Origin: Selaginella tamariscina | Lineage: Eukaryota > Streptophyta > Lycopodiopsida > Selaginellales > Selaginellaceae | Direction: 5' to 3' | Assembly (NCBI GenBank): GCA_003024785.1 | Contig: PUQB01000034.1 | Span: 31,083 to 95,082, forward strand | DNA length: 64,000 nt | Translations under genes and position numbers: made by a program | Shown here: positions 1-12,360 of the stretch, in pieces | How the letters are laid out: each line of letters begins with the position of its first letter | Numbering within the stretch: position 1 is the stretch's first letter | Notes under the pieces: generated by a model | What the model was told of the DNA's origin: nothing | Databases searched by the model: none | Seen by the model: the letters and a program-made list of their open reading frames with translations, nothing else

Positions 1-1580
1 TCTCCCTAGAGTGTCTACCCCAAAACCCTTGAGGGATAACCCTAGTTGACTTAGGGTCTTGGCCCTAGAAGACCTAGACAGGCTCATGCCCTAACCCCAT
101 CAAGGAGATGTGTGTTCCACACATCCCTGGACAAAGCTAAGGCATTGTCACTTACCCCTTGAGGAACACCCTCATCCGGGAGTACAACCCCTTTAGGGCA
201 ACAAGGGGTACCCTGAACCACGACTAGGTTTGAGTGGCCAAGTTTACCCTAGACCTAGGGCTAGTACTTAGTGAGACACGAGTGTGCCGTAGGCGACACG
301 AGTGTTCTGCTAAGCAAACTCCCTAAGGCTAGGTTTGGGATAACCCTAAGCACATGACCTTGCGAGTGCCTACGAAAGGGCTTTCTAACATGTTTAGATT
401 GTTCAACCCTTGATTCCAAGGAGAACACTCCCCTAGCCAAGTATGTCAAAGCACACCAAGTTATGAGACCTAACCTCCCTTGAGCGGATGCCCAAGGCTT
501 AGCACCCTAGTGCAAGCACAAGCATGTTTGTTTGCTAAGTATCCAACCCCTTGGCGACAAGCCCATGACATAACCCCAAAGGTGTGCCTCAGGCGTTGTA
601 CCATGTGACGTTTAGCCCAGTGTCACATCTCCATGTGACACTGCCTTCCCCGATGTGGGCTATCATGCCATAGCCCTTAGATTCAAGAGTTGCACCAAGT
701 ACAAGACATGGCTCCTAAATGCCAACTCTAAGAACCCCTCAATGAACCCTCAGGAACTAGGTAACGTGAATTGTCAAACAAGATCCCACGCCCACAGTTG
801 GACAAGGACACGGATGTGCCTTGCTTGGCCGTGAGTGCTACACCTAGCTTGACGTGGAGGAGGAGGCTGGAGACAAGCCTCAACCTCTGCCTCTTGGAAC
901 GTGCATTTCGACAAGACCTCCCATGCATGGATTCGCCAACGTTAAGGGTAAGCTACCCCGAAGGTGGGACGTACCCTGGCATCTGGAAGTTAGGGCGGCA
1001 CAATAGAGGGTTGTGCCTTGACGACACAAGCTGAGCTTGCACCGGAGAAGAGTAACGAAGCTCATTCATGAACCCAACCTTCACTCCTACATACTCTACC
1101 TTATTTATGTGACGGAGCCCCCCCTCCCTACCCCCCCCCCCCCTCTTTTCCTGTATGTAAGTGGGCTGGCACTGAATTTTAGCCCCTTAATAAATTAACA
1201 ATATGAGCCTATAACTCACCCTTACTCCTACCCCTAAACCTACCCAAGGGGTGGGGGTTTTAAGGCGTGGGTTAGGGCAACCCTAGGGTTAGGTCAACCC
1301 TAGGGTGTTCATAACCCTACTTAACACGCCAAACTCATCTGCAAAGACCAATCAACCTATTCAAGACGTCAAAATTGGGGGTGGGTTTCTAGAAGGTAAG
1401 TTCTAGCTTCGCTTAGAGTTTCCTGCAAATACCTAATGACACCCGGCCGGACCATCACCAGATACCCAAGTGCACTAAGCGGGCCTGTTTCTACTACATC
1501 TAGGTCCATCAACATAGTACAGTAGGTAACAACAGTCAACGTCCAAAGTAAAGGGTCGAGTCATAGTAAAAACTATGACA
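1..1580 (-). repeat. 3' LTR of LARD-like element (start outside window)
   Basis: This stretch aligns with 5160-6237, including the shared opening TCCCTAGAGTGTCTACCC. It ends in ...CTATGACA at 1580, immediately next to the purine-rich tract. It contains many CCCTAG/CCCTAA-rich stretches. The short open frames at 261-1065 occur in both LTR copies only in broken form and I do not regard them as genes. Confidence 0.75.
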
Positions 1581-1600
1581 CACTCCCCGCCTTTGAAAAT
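1581..1600 (-). other. Polypurine tract of LARD-like element
   Basis: On the minus strand the bases directly upstream of the 3' LTR read AAAGGCGGGGAGTG, the expected purine-rich primer for plus-strand DNA synthesis in LTR retroelements. Its position right at the LTR edge fixes the element's orientation. Confidence 0.65.
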
Positions 1601-4600
1601 GTCAACGTCCTCGTTGACGTCCAACTCCAAGACTAGATAATGTTAGAAAAACTAACCAAAACTAACATATCACTCTATGCAGAGTTAGTGAAAAGTTCAC
1701 ATAATTTCATTACCCCCCTTACATTACACAAAGCCAAGTACTTCAGAACCGTCGTTCACTGAGTCGTAAACCCAGCTGCCGGAGGCCCACCTGCGACATG
1801 AAGTCACTTGAAGACCTTTTGCACGTCTGCAAAGTCTGTCACCCGACGCACACAACATTGGTTAATTTCTTTACTTAACTAGAATTTATATAGGAGGCCT
1901 CTAGTTAGTGTTGTTGCCAGCCCCTTGGTTAATAAGAAATAAAGACTTGCTTTATTCCTTAATATTAAACATTATTAACGACCTCTGTCATATAGCGCAC
2001 AACAAGCATTTCTCAAATGCTTGACCAAACATCTTTGATTTCCAATAGTCCCCACATTTCCACATGTTACGGTATTATTGCCTCATATTTCTGCATCTCT
2101 CGGTGTTTCTCATTACTCCTTTACATAAGGGTCTGCTACTATACCTATCCTTGTTAGTATATAGCTACACCAGACTAAGTATGAGACTTTTATCGGAAAC
2201 AAGCTCTCGGACAACCTTTAGATAACACGTCTCTTAATTGTTATTTCATTGTACTCATTCCCAAAGAGCACAACATACTAAGTGTCATTCAATAATTCCT
2301 AACTTTTTATCGTACTAAGTTCAAAATACCGAATTTTAGAACTTAGTTTCCACGATAAGAGTCTCTATGAACTTGTAATACTGCACGTCCTCTATAATAT
2401 ATATTGATTTCCAACTTTGAAATTGATTATGTAAATGTTTCTCAACACTATACCGAAGTATAATATTTTCACTAATTCAAGCAATTAGTGTTTTGATAAA
2501 TATTTTTAAAACTAATCCTTATTCCATAAATAGTTATAATTTTGATATTGATACTCTTGAATGGATAATGATCGTTTTAACGTTCAAATCCTAAGTTTAT
2601 CAACTAGTTGTTATATTAGCAGATATAAACTTACAATTGTATTAATTTATCAAAATGCTATGACTATAATATAGATATGGTGTTAATTTACATGAATCGA
2701 ACTTTAGTTTTGAAATGAAATACAATGTTATGACAGTATTTCGAGGAACTTTATTCAGAGACCAAGAGGAATCATGAACTAATGTCTGGTTCATCTAACT
2801 GATTTAGTAAGATATTATTTTCCACACTAATGTTTATCATGACACCAAAGTGCCACAACAACTTCATGTTTCAGTTATATCTTATACTTCAGCAGATCTT
2901 CCCAAACATGAATAAGATATCTAGTTCCGTATGTCAAATAAGATGTATTATTTATCTAGACACTAGTAATCCAGAAAGTACTACATTGCCCCTCAAGTAA
3001 CGTATTGAGAAATGCCTCATTTCTCAACAAACTTGAAAACATGTTTCAAGTTATAACACTAAGGTAGTGCCTTACCAAAGTGTCGAACTCAAGTGTGCTT
3101 GAGTCTTTTATTATATGATTATGGCCACCTCATGTGATCATAACCAAGTTTATATTGAGCGCTCCAAACTCAATATTGAAGAGATATTATACCATATTTT
3201 GACAAGTCATTTATAACCAATCTTGAAAAGATTGTCATAAATTCTGCCAAAGTTAGAATATAAATATCTCAACAGATGAGGTGATAGGAAACCTCATATT
3301 CTCGAACCGGATATTGGACGAACCTTGAACTACAATCATCAAGAAGGGACACCATCTTCTTGAGCTAATCCCGCTACACAATATCATACTTACAAGAATA
3401 TTGAACCAACTCAAGGAACACCATCAAACCTTGAGATAGAACTAACAACTAACCCAAGGAATACAATCAAACCTTGAGTCAAGAATAGTTCTATTTTTCA
3501 ATATTCTGAAAGATTGAAGATACATACTTTATTTGTTCTTTAAGTGCCCACATTTGCGACCATGATGCAGAGTCAAGAAACCGTCTTTTGAATAATCGTA
3601 TTCGACTCTAAAATGAAATTGATATTGAAAATCAATATCAACTTCTAATTCTCATCGAACACCGACTCTCTGAGGAGGTACATGCACTTAAACCTCCAAT
3701 GGAAATCCGACTATTACTAGCTCATTGGTAATTCTCAACATAAGTTATCAAACTTAGCAAGTTTCCTTACTTAGTCGATAAACAAAGTGAAGAATCCCAA
3801 ATCATGCTCTTCTTAACCAAGGAATCACCCTTGTTCAAGAACTTCTCCCCACATTGCAAACAACGTTACAGTTTCCAAGATTAAAGAGTTAACAATGAAA
3901 ATGCACAAGTGTGCGCCGAACGCCTTCACTATGCAAGTTCTTCATTACTCAGTAAACTAAAAATGTAAACGTATGTTTCCAACATTACTCTTTCTGATAT
4001 CATGCCATCTATCCCAAAAGTTGCATTGATAGGGATGCAACATTAAATCCGTCTACTGCCAAAATATATTTATCCCATTCTTAAGATCCCACATGAGATA
4101 ACTTCATAATCAAGTTAGTTGAGTTAGCTAACTTGAATACAAAGTGCCGCCTACAAACCAACTAAGGTTTCAAGTTGTACTTTGTTCAAATCAAACGACT
4201 TGAACTTAGTAAACTTAATGTTACTTGTAGCTAGCGTCATCAAAGTATTACGTCCATCGGACAATACTTTGATTACATTGGATCTTCGAACCAACTGCTT
4301 AACATATTCATCATATGTTAATATTTGACATTTCGTTGTATTATAAGTTCATCACCATAGTCTGCTTCTAGAGTTACACTCTCGAAAATGCACTATAATA
4401 AGAGCTTATTTTACACTTTATGTCAAAATGTAGTGTTCATTCTTATGTTTGAATATGCCCCTTCTCCCAAGTCAAAGATGCACTTTGAACATAAGTCTTT
4501 CCCCGTTTGAACACTATTGGAACCTGATATTGAATCTTGACATAAGCCAAAACTCAATGGACATAGTCATTCTCAAATCATGTGTTATCCCAAATTCAAA

Positions 4601-4972
4601 CACCTTAAAGAAAAAGAAAAATTTTCAATAATGTGTAGACTTAGGATATCACAAGACCACTCACAAGACTTAGTTTGTAAGCCAGAACAAACTAACACGC
4701 CACATCTTGTGGAGTATATGGTAAGTAACATGAAACCATAAAGTAAAGTAACCTGCATACAACTTGGAAGTTGCCTTCAAGTGCTACCTTTGACATTAGT
4801 CCATAACCCACACCCACTTAAGAAGTAGGTGTACTCTAAAGAGTTATAGATCTCAGGACCAACTCTCACGCAGAATTCAGACGTTAGCCAAAGTGATAGA
4901 GTACTTCAAGAATTTAGAACTAACTAAACCCTAAAACACACTACACTTTAGGCAGTCCTACTGACCGTAGAG
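1601..4972 (-). other. Non-coding interior of LARD-like element
   Basis: This AT-rich stretch of about 3.4 kb has no open frame longer than about 60 codons and no recognisable retroelement domain on either strand. A decayed version of its left 700 bp is found at 47398-48100, so it is a real repeat family and not unique DNA. Confidence 0.65.
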
Positions 4973-4990
4973 AATGGCTCCGATACCAAT
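4973..4990 (-). other. Primer-binding site, initiator-tRNA-Met type
   Basis: On the minus strand the bases just inside the 5' LTR read ATTGGTATCGGAGCCA. This closely matches the TGGTATCAGAGC primer-binding sites of plant LTR retroelements, which pair with the 3' end of initiator tRNA-Met. It touches the LTR edge at 4991. Confidence 0.7.
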
Positions 4991-6237
4991 TGTCAGAGTT
5001 TTAACCCAAAGGGCCAACACGTGGCAACACGTGGCTGCCAGGTGGCCATTCGGCGTCATCACCCTGTGTGAGCAACGCTAAGTTTCCCAGAACAACCCCA
5101 ACGACCCCTAAGGTTAGACTCTAATGCCCAAGTGGACAGGAGACTTAGGGTTTAGCCTAAGTCTCCCTAGAGTGTCTACCCCCAAACCCTTGAGGGATAA
5201 CCCTAGTTGACTTAGGGTCTTGCCCTAGAAGACCTAGACAGGCTCATGCCCTAACCCCATCAAGGAGACGTGTGTTCCACACATACCCCTGACAGAGCTA
5301 AGGCATCGTCACTTACCCCTTGAGGAATCACCCTCATCCGGGAGTACAACCCCTTTAGGGCACAAGGGGTACCCTGAACCACGACTAAGGGTTTGAGTGG
5401 CCAAGTTATACCCTAGACCTAGGGCTAGTACTTAGTGAGGACACGAGTGTGCGCCGTAGGCGGACACGAGTGTTCTGCTAAGCAAACCTCCCTAAGGCTA
5501 GGTTTGGGATAACCCTAAGCACATGACCTTGCGAGTGCCTCACAAAAGAGCTCTTTCTAACATGTTTAGATTGTTCAACCCTTGAATTCCAAGGAGACCA
5601 CTCCCCTAGCCAAGTATGTCAAAGCACACCAAGTTATGAGACCTAACCTCCCTTGAGTGGATGCCCAGGCTTAGCACCCTAGTGCAAGCACAAGCATGTT
5701 TGTTTGCTAAAGTATCCAACCCCTTGGCGATAAGCCCATGACATAACCCCAAAGGGTGTGCCTCAGGCGTTGTACCATGTGACATTTAGCCCAGTGTCAC
5801 ATCTCCATGTGACACTGCCTTCCCCGATGTGGCTATCATGCCATAGCCCATAGATTCAAGAGTTGCACCAAGTACCATAGACATGGCTCCTAAATGCCAA
5901 CTCTAGAACCCCTCAATGAACCCTCAGGAACTAGGTAACATGAATTTGTCAAACAAGATTCCACGCCCACAGTTGGACAAGGACACGGATGTGCCTTGCT
6001 TGGCCGTGAGTGCTACACCTAGCTTGACGTGGAGGAGGAGGCTGGAGACAAGCCTCAACCTCTGCCTCCTCAAGGGTGGGGTTTTAGGGCGTGGGTTAGG
6101 GCAACCCTAGGTGTTCCTAACCCTACTTAACATGCCGAACTCATTTGCAAAGACCAATCAACCTATTCAGGACGTCAAAATTGGGGTGGGTTTCTAGAAG
6201 GCAAGTTCTAGCTTCTCGCAGAGTTTCCTACAAATAC
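4991..6237 (-). repeat. 5' LTR of LARD-like element, truncated
   Basis: This is a direct repeat of 1-1580, preceded by about 170 bp that lie outside the window in the other copy. It lacks about 360 bp present at roughly 900-1250 in the left LTR. It stops at about 6237, where sequence of a minus-strand Ty3/gypsy element begins. Confidence 0.75.
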
Positions 6238-6550
6238 CAGCCAGTGATCACGAATGACAGATAAATCCGATAACAAGATTCTCCTCAATGTATTTTCTCA
6301 GTGTCTTCAACTCTGTCAGTGAGAGATCGTAGATGGGACCGAAGGATGGCTGCTTTTGTTGAAGACGTCTGCGAAATCAGCATACTGCTTTGGTAATGCA
6401 GAAGGAACAGGAACAAAAACATCCTTAGCAGAGCAAGGATAGACTTCGATCGAGAACACGGACGCTAGGTCATGTTGGCTATCTTTCTTGAACTGCTTTA
6501 AGGTGATATGCGAGACTTGAAGTAGAGGAGGAACTGGAACAGGATCGGAA

Positions 6551-6940
6551 TTAAAGAGTGTGGCTGGAGTTGAAAAAAGCTGAGAAACTGTTCATGAAAC
6601 GTTTTCTCCAACCAGGATCCACCAACTCGATCCACGGCAAACTAAGGATAATTAGAGAGTCCGGAATAGAAACAACACTAAAGGAGATGTTGCACACAAC
6701 ACCACAAGCAATGAACTCAACAAATTCTATGTCATTTATTACCGCTCCAGATTTGATATCTCGTCCATCAACAACCCATACAAAACTAGGAGTCTTCAAT
6801 GGATGTAAACGAATCCCGTGCTTGATAGCAAAATTTTTGTCGATGAAATTTGTGTTCGCTCCACTATTCACCAAAGCTTTATCAGAGAACTCTACCTCTG
6901 GTGTCTTCAACTGCATCGGAACATGGAACAACGTGCACAC
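6551..6940 (-). pseudogene. Retroviral-type aspartic protease remnant
   Basis: The 129-codon minus-strand frame contains ALVNSGANTNFIDKNFA, which corresponds to the LVDSGAT.NFI active-site region of Ty3/gypsy aspartic proteases. The catalytic Asp is replaced by Asn and the DSGA core reads NSGA, so this copy should be inactive. The frame then continues into the spacer before reverse transcriptase, which is missing. The opposite-strand frame at 6558-6968 is its shadow. Confidence 0.7.
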
Positions 6941-7214
6941 CTTTGTGGATGGAATGGATCCAAGATGAGGAAGGGAAGATGTTTTGAGTGAAGAGCCTTG
7001 AGGAACATGAGTTGTTCCACAGCAATCCAGCCGGACGGCTTCTATTCAGGTTGGATATTCTCGTTTTCCGGCAAGACAGCAAGGGCCACTTCACGAGCTT
7101 GCTTTGGACGTTAATGACAATTCTGCAGCTTGTGGTACGGGTCCCCACAGTACATACAAAGCTTGTACTAAATCCGCTTATGGCATTCGGTTGCAAAAGC
7201 TTGCCTCAACGTGA

Positions 7215-7860
7215 TCACCCTAATTTCATTGGGGATGGTTCTACTGAGGAAGATGATGGATCAACATATGAAGAAACAGGGACTGGACAAATGGAAAAAG
7301 ACGGCACCAGGAAGAAAGAAGGATGCTGACATTCTTGTTTCCGCTCGATTAACTGGTTGTCACAACGGATTGCCAACTCTATCATGTTGGTGAGGGTTTC
7401 CGGAATAGAAAAATTCAGCAACATGTCTTTGATCTCGTCCTGCAACCTTGACTGGAAAACCTCCTTGAGAGCACAATCTCCCCAAGTGACATCACAAGTA
7501 AGGAGTTGGAACTTCGACACATACTCAGCTACCGACATACCCCCTTGGTGAAGCTGGTGGAGTTTGGTGATGGCAGCACTCTCAGGATCCATGTCACTGA
7601 ACATCACCGTGAATCATTCCACAAACTCCTCAAAATTCTCAATGATTGGATCATTGTTCTCTAGCAAGGTTGAGAACACAAAAGAGCAGAACCGGAAAGC
7701 AGCAACTGATCAATCTAACCTTAATAGGTTATGTGCTATAACGCCTTGGCTGCATCACGATCTGCAAACGAATTTAATTGAGAAAACCTCGGAACTTCTA
7801 TTGAGTACCATCAAACTTCTCGGGCATGCTGATCTTCGGCTTTGGAGAATTCGCACATTG
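7215..7860 (-). pseudogene. Ty3/gypsy gag (capsid) remnant
   Basis: The minus-strand frame carries the typical plant retrotransposon gag region with MSVAEYVSKFQLL followed by LQDEIKDMLLNF. Upstream similarity continues to about 7860 in a shifted frame. The nucleocapsid zinc knuckle that normally follows was not recognised clearly. This would be the virus-like-particle shell protein of the parent element. Broken frames make it non-functional here. Confidence 0.65.
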
Positions 7861-8042
7861 TCAGAGCTGATCATTTTCTAGGTGTAGTTGTTCAAGCTGT
7901 TGCTGGAGGGTAACAATTTACTCATGAAGAGCATGCTCAAACATGATGAATCGAAGAAGAAAATTGAAGAAAAAAAAAAAGAAAATGGGATCGATGACAA
8001 GCGGGAGTAGAAGCTTGTCACTACCTGAGAATCATTCAAACT

Positions 8043-8445
8043 TACATGACCTTGTGTAAAGGGCGAAACCTTTAGAACAAGGGTGGAACCTTTAAGCTGA
8101 AAGGAGGAGATTGTATTCAAGAGAAAAATGAATACAAAATGAAACACAAGGCCGAAGATTGGTGTTGAATGATTATGAGAAACCTGGAACTAGAACCCTA
8201 TTTATATATTTGAGGTCCTGAGGATTGTGTGGTCCACAACTGGTCTGGAATGTGTAGTCCACAACTGGTCTGGAATGTGTAGTCCACAACTGGTCTAGAG
8301 CATGCGTATGAATATACGCCTTGCTGTTGATGGTGTAATTCAACATCCAAGATCATATGGACAAATTGGCTAACACATGTGTGTTAGTGGAAAGGTCTTG
8401 GGCTCAAGTTTTGTGAAAGGCAAAACATAACCTATGATCCTTACA
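8043..8445 (-). repeat. LTR of Ty3/gypsy element with internal triplication
   Basis: On the minus strand this begins TGTAAGGATCATAGG and matches the LTR at 52911-53263. It is longer because a 25-bp unit (about 8230-8305, containing AGTCCACAACTGG) is repeated three times in tandem; the other LTR has it once. Its outer edge at 8445 falls inside the hairpin upstream of a ParB/methyltransferase-like gene copy, so the retroelement inserted there. Confidence 0.7.
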
Positions 8446-8513
8446 TGTGCTAGTGTAAAAGATTGATAATATTTGGTTTTAGAAACTACTACAAATGTGA
8501 GTTTTGGACAATT
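8446..8513 (-). repeat. Half of the conserved promoter hairpin
   Basis: This is the distal part of the inverted repeat found complete at 17646-17732, 31595-31681 and 60391-60477. Here one arm is cut by the gypsy LTR at 8445. The remaining arm reads ACAAATGTGAGTTTTGGAC. Confidence 0.6.
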
Positions 8514-8619
8514 TCACATAATTTACTGGCTTTTACTCAAAATATTATAATAAGATGATAGAAGTAAATAAAATGAGATATGCAACTTATATATAGTAAT
8601 ACACATTTATATCACATGG

Positions 8620-9450
8620 AAGGGGTGGCGGGATTAATTTTATCACCCTTCTATGCCTCCTAAACGGGTGGCACCCTGGATGGGTGTGCGGATTAATCCT
8701 ACAACCCTTCTTGATCCCCTGTATGGGGTGCGGGATTAATCTTACCACACTTCTCGATCTCAAAGAGAATTGGGGGCATTTATTTGGTACACCCCACCAA
8801 GTGATCAAGAAGTGGTCGGGATTGATTTGGCTCACCAATTCAGGAGACAGAGAAGGGTGGCAAGATTAATCCTACCACCCCTTCCATGCTTGGTAAATGG
8901 GATTAATCCTGCCCAGGACACTCTTATATGGATAATGGCGGTTGGTGGGATTAATCCCGCCGCACTCCGTGCAAGTCATGGGCAACATGATTGATCCCGC
9001 CACCCTTCTATGCCCAGTGAAGGGAATTAATCCTCCCACCATTTTCACGCCTCTTCGGAGGGAGGGTGGGATTAATCTCGTCACCATGCATAGAAGGGTC
9101 GGCGGGATCAATCATGTTGCCCATGACTTGCACGGAGTGCGGCGGGATTAATCATCCGCCCACTTAACACCATGTTTAACACCAAAATCATAGCTTCGGA
9201 GAGAGTTGTGGGCGGGATTAATCCTGCCACCTATTCCCTGTCGGTGAGAGTTGTGGGCGGGATTAATCATGCCGACTCTTCTTCGTTGAAGGGTGTTGCG
9301 GTAGGATTAATCCCGTTGCCTCTTCCTCATTAGAGGGAGTCGGCAGCGAGATTAATCCCACCGACTCTCTCCAACAGGAAAGAGTCAACGGCAGAATTAA
9401 TCCCGCTGACTATTCCTCGTTGGGGGAGTCGTGGGCGGGATTAATCCCAC
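8620..9450. repeat. Palindrome array (about 18 units)
   Basis: These are repeated copies of the 18-bp palindrome GGCGGGATTAATCCCGCC and close variants. In the right half (centres about 9219, 9264, 9308, 9353, 9398 and 9442) the spacing is 44-45 bp. The left half has more diverged units and irregular spacing, like the gene-proximal ends of other arrays. Spacers such as AGAGGGAGTCGGC recur. Short frames reading GGINPA or AGLIPP come from the repeat itself and are not genes. Confidence 0.9.
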
Positions 9451-9585
9451 CCACCAGTTGTATTAATCAAGAATGATATATCCCTATACATAATTATGTA
9501 TTATTGCACATGTATATTATTAAGCACCCGCAATTCAAATTTCTTAGAAATATTGCATAAACAGATATCATAAATAACACAATTA

Positions 9586-12012
9586 TTTATGTGCAGGACA
9601 ATATGTTTAATACTGGAGATAAAGTATGTCTTTTTTGGAACAACGAGATAGTACTGTGAAAGTTCCAAATGATAATGCATCATGTTATAATATTGCTTAA
9701 GGATCTTGTGTGTATGTATGGGTGAACACCATTTGCAGGCATGTTGAGGTTCCAGAAATAAAATTTGAGGAGGGTTCTCTTGTATTGTGGATTTAGATGA
9801 AGTCAAGATTGACACAGAATATGCAGAGTCATAAACAAATAGTAGTACGAGTTCACCAGATGATGGCTTGCCTGCTGTGATGGATGAGGTGATTCTCTTT
9901 CTTCATGAGATCGTGGTTGGGAGAGGCATCATTACAGCTATAAATCCAATGGAAGTGGTGTCAGAAGAGAAACTAGGGGCCGACTTTGTGGGTGTAGTTG
10001 TGACAGAGGTTTCACCTAATTGCACATTGCATCTTGGATCCCTCATGAGGCGGCAAACATATGAATTAAGACGACAAGATGGTTTGAGTTGGATTTCAAT
10101 AATAACAACCCATATTTGAAGAGCTTCCTTGGATTGGCCCTATTGTATTCATGAGTTGCAGATCTTCCTTTGCAAGTTTTGGCAAGAGGGTCAAGATGGA
10201 TCCTACATCTTCTGCAAGTGCTACTAGCATTTCCACGATTGACTGCTACAAGAAGAAGTGTTATCAAATGGCAGACCGGAATGAAATTACCCAATGTAGA
10301 CATGTCTTTCGTATGCTCACCCAAAAGCAAAGGCATGAGTTTGTATATGCTACACTAACTGGGTGTATTGATGGAATGGCCTTGGACATAGGTTATCAGA
10401 GTACATCCATGGTATTTAATAAGATGGCCATTTTCTTCAAAGCTTGGTACACTATATACGGGATCCCAAAGACCATGTTCTACCGTTGGAGGGATGAGTG
10501 GCTAGATGGAGTGTGAACTTCAGTACATGGGAACACTCGCCTGGTCAAAACCCACTCTCACATTATGGCAACCATAAAGATACTCAAGGCTTTTGTGGAA
10601 GCAAATGCAGATAAGATGCCTCACAAATGCCGAACCACAAATGCAGGGTATAGGAAAATCTCAAGGTTTTTCTTTCAATATACACTCAATTGAAGCTGTG
10701 TGAACATGTGAACAAGTGCATCAGTTTGATGGGGCTTCAAGTAATCTGCATTGGTACCTTCAACAACATATGGAATACTCATTTTAAGGATGTGGAGATT
10801 GCAAACACTCTAGCTTTTCCAAATGTGACACTTGTACATCATTGAAGGCTGCAAAGGTTTGTGCAAAAACCTTGGTGGAGATCAGTGCCATTCAAAAAAA
10901 AAATGGAGGCCCATATAATTACACAATAAACTTGCTGGTCTCAGTACTATGCACACTGCATGCTTTCTGTGTCACGCCCATCAAAATACCTATGCTTGAT
11001 TCATAACAAGATGGATTATTAAAAGACAGCATTCCAAAGCTCGTTGCAACACCAAAGTGCCTTGGAAATGTCATGGAACTTCTGATTTCATTGACATGGT
11101 GCTAACACATGGACACGGTTGTGAGTCATATGGACAATTTTTACTTCCACAATGGTCTAGCGACTCAATTTCATATTGGGTCATTGGCCATGTGTTTCAG
11201 AAACCTTGAAGCCCACTCATCTCAAAGTGAAGAAACAACACCTTCAACCTTTATATAATGCTACATTGAGGCTACTTGGGAATATGAGAGGCATTGTCAG
11301 CAACTTGCACAAAAAATAGATGGCCATGTTGAGAGTTCTAGTTCAGTGGAGGGATCTAGCTCAAATAGTGTGCATGTGTCCTCAACATCAAATAAGCTTC
11401 CTCGTCATTTGCTTTTACAGATGGATAATTGTGTAACCATAAGTAAATCATTTTAGTTAAGGGTTTCTCAAGCTCATACTTACTTTTATTTTTTAGATAT
11501 GTGCTAGCATACTTGTCAATGCTTGTTGCCAAAGGTGTGTTTAAGACAATCACGCTCAGTTTCCTTATGGTTGGTCACACTCATAAAGATATTGATGCGT
11601 TCTTCAGTAAGGTCTCCAATTCTACAAAAAGGAAAGGTGCATTTACCTTACCGCATATGATGGATCTTTTTGAAAAATTGCATCTCCAAAAAAAATTGTG
11701 CTTTGCTTGTGACTGAGGTGCCAGACTTCAAAAAGTTTCTCAAGGAGTATATAAAAGAGGGGAGTGATTATTTAGTTGGTCACCTTGTGCCGCTATAGTT
11801 TTTTTCTCCATAAGAGATGGTATACCTATTATGTAGTACAAGTTATGACCATCAAAGTAGGTGGTTACCAAAAGAGGGCTTAATGCTCTTCAAAAGTGGA
11901 GAGGATAGAAAGCCACTTCTCCTAAAAAGACAATCAAACCCTATTCCATTAAGTGCCCAGCTCAAGGAACAAGAGGTTATTATTGATGGCATCAAAAAAT
12001 ATGTGGCATGGG
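9586..12012 (+). pseudogene. RNase-H-like transposase-type gene, decayed, 3' end lost
   Basis: This matches the minus-strand genes at 24423-26333 and 62717-64000. Regions in order are a small beta-rich N-terminal part (9600-10100), a DNA-binding-like part (about 10200-10700, with RNEITQCRHVFRML and TMFYRWRDEWLDGV), a decayed middle, then DNC...SFLMVGHTHKDIDAFFSKVS (11390-11640). The last motif pattern occurs in a eukaryotic transposase-related family that I believe is the DUF7869 type. This copy keeps about 1.2 kb that the 24423 copy has deleted, but it carries several stops and frameshifts. It ends at about 12012 within the C-terminal region, where an array replaces the rest. Confidence 0.65.
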
Positions 12013-12029
12013 ATGCAAAAGAAGGGAGT

Positions 12030-12360
12030 CCGGCGGGATTAATCCCGCCAACTCATTCTCGCCGGAAAGAGTCAGCGGGATTAATCCCGCCAGACTCCCC
12101 CCGAGGAGGAAGAGGCGGCGGGATTAATCCTGCCGGCTCTTCCTTGTCGGAGGGAGTCCAAGGCGGGATTAATCCCGCCCACAATTCTTACGACGGGGAA
12201 TGGGTGGCGGGATTAAACCCGCACATAACTCTCTCCAAAACTATGATTTCAAAGAGATCTTGGGATAAATCCTGTCCCCAAATCTTTAAAATAGGGAAGT
12301 GGTGGCGAGATTAATCCCGCCACCCCTTCCCTGCCTCCTAAAATGGTTGGCAGGATTAAT
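12030..12360. repeat. Palindrome array fragment (about 8 units)
   Basis: These are copies of GGCGGGATTAATCCCGCC with centres at about 12040, 12082, 12125, 12170 and 12214, then looser copies. Sequence from here rightward matches about 27060 onward in the same orientation. This is therefore the start of the right-hand part of a new element copy, joined to an unrelated fragment on its left. Confidence 0.85.

Larger units (their letters stand above)
1..6237 (-). mobile_element. Non-coding LTR retroelement (LARD-like)
   Basis: Two long direct repeats (1-1580 and 4991-6237) flank a 3.4-kb interior. On the minus strand the order is 5' LTR, primer-binding site next to the LTR, interior, purine-rich tract, 3' LTR. 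The LTRs read TGTCA...TGACA. The interior shows no gag, protease, reverse transcriptase or integrase on either strand; its longest open frame is about 60 codons. The right LTR is cut at 6237 by a Ty3/gypsy fragment, and the left LTR runs off the window start. Comparing the two copies gives an LTR of roughly 1.75 kb. An LTR element with priming signals but no genes fits a large retrotransposon derivative mobilised by a relative's proteins. The structure is seen directly; the mobilisation is inferred. Confidence 0.75.
6238..8445 (-). mobile_element. Ty3/gypsy element fragment: LTR, gag, protease
   Basis: On the minus strand an LTR (8445 to about 8043) is followed by gag-like and then aspartic-protease-like coding remnants, and the element is cut at 6238 before reverse transcriptase. 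The LTR matches the 3' LTR at 52911-53263. The protease region matches 48260-48420. Both therefore belong to one family, the chromodomain-containing Ty3/gypsy group. Frames are interrupted. It lies between the LARD LTR and the promoter hairpin of a copy of the large DNA element. Confidence 0.75.
8446..12012 (-). mobile_element. Rearranged inverted fragment of the large DNA element
   Basis: Reading leftward, this holds a transposase-type gene remnant, a palindrome array, and then half of the hairpin promoter of the ParB-like gene, where the gypsy element interrupts. Compared with the copy at 23915-33198, the AT-rich and microsatellite blocks between the two arrays are missing, as if the two arrays recombined. 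At about 12012 the transposase frame stops abruptly and the sequence jumps into an array of the opposite orientation. Confidence 0.7.

Noticed and set aside
261..1065. Short frames in the LARD LTR
   Set aside because: They are not kept open in the second LTR and have no recognisable domain.
6558..7329. Plus-strand frames of 104-136 codons
   Set aside because: They are opposite-strand shadows of Ty3/gypsy protease and gag remnants on the minus strand.
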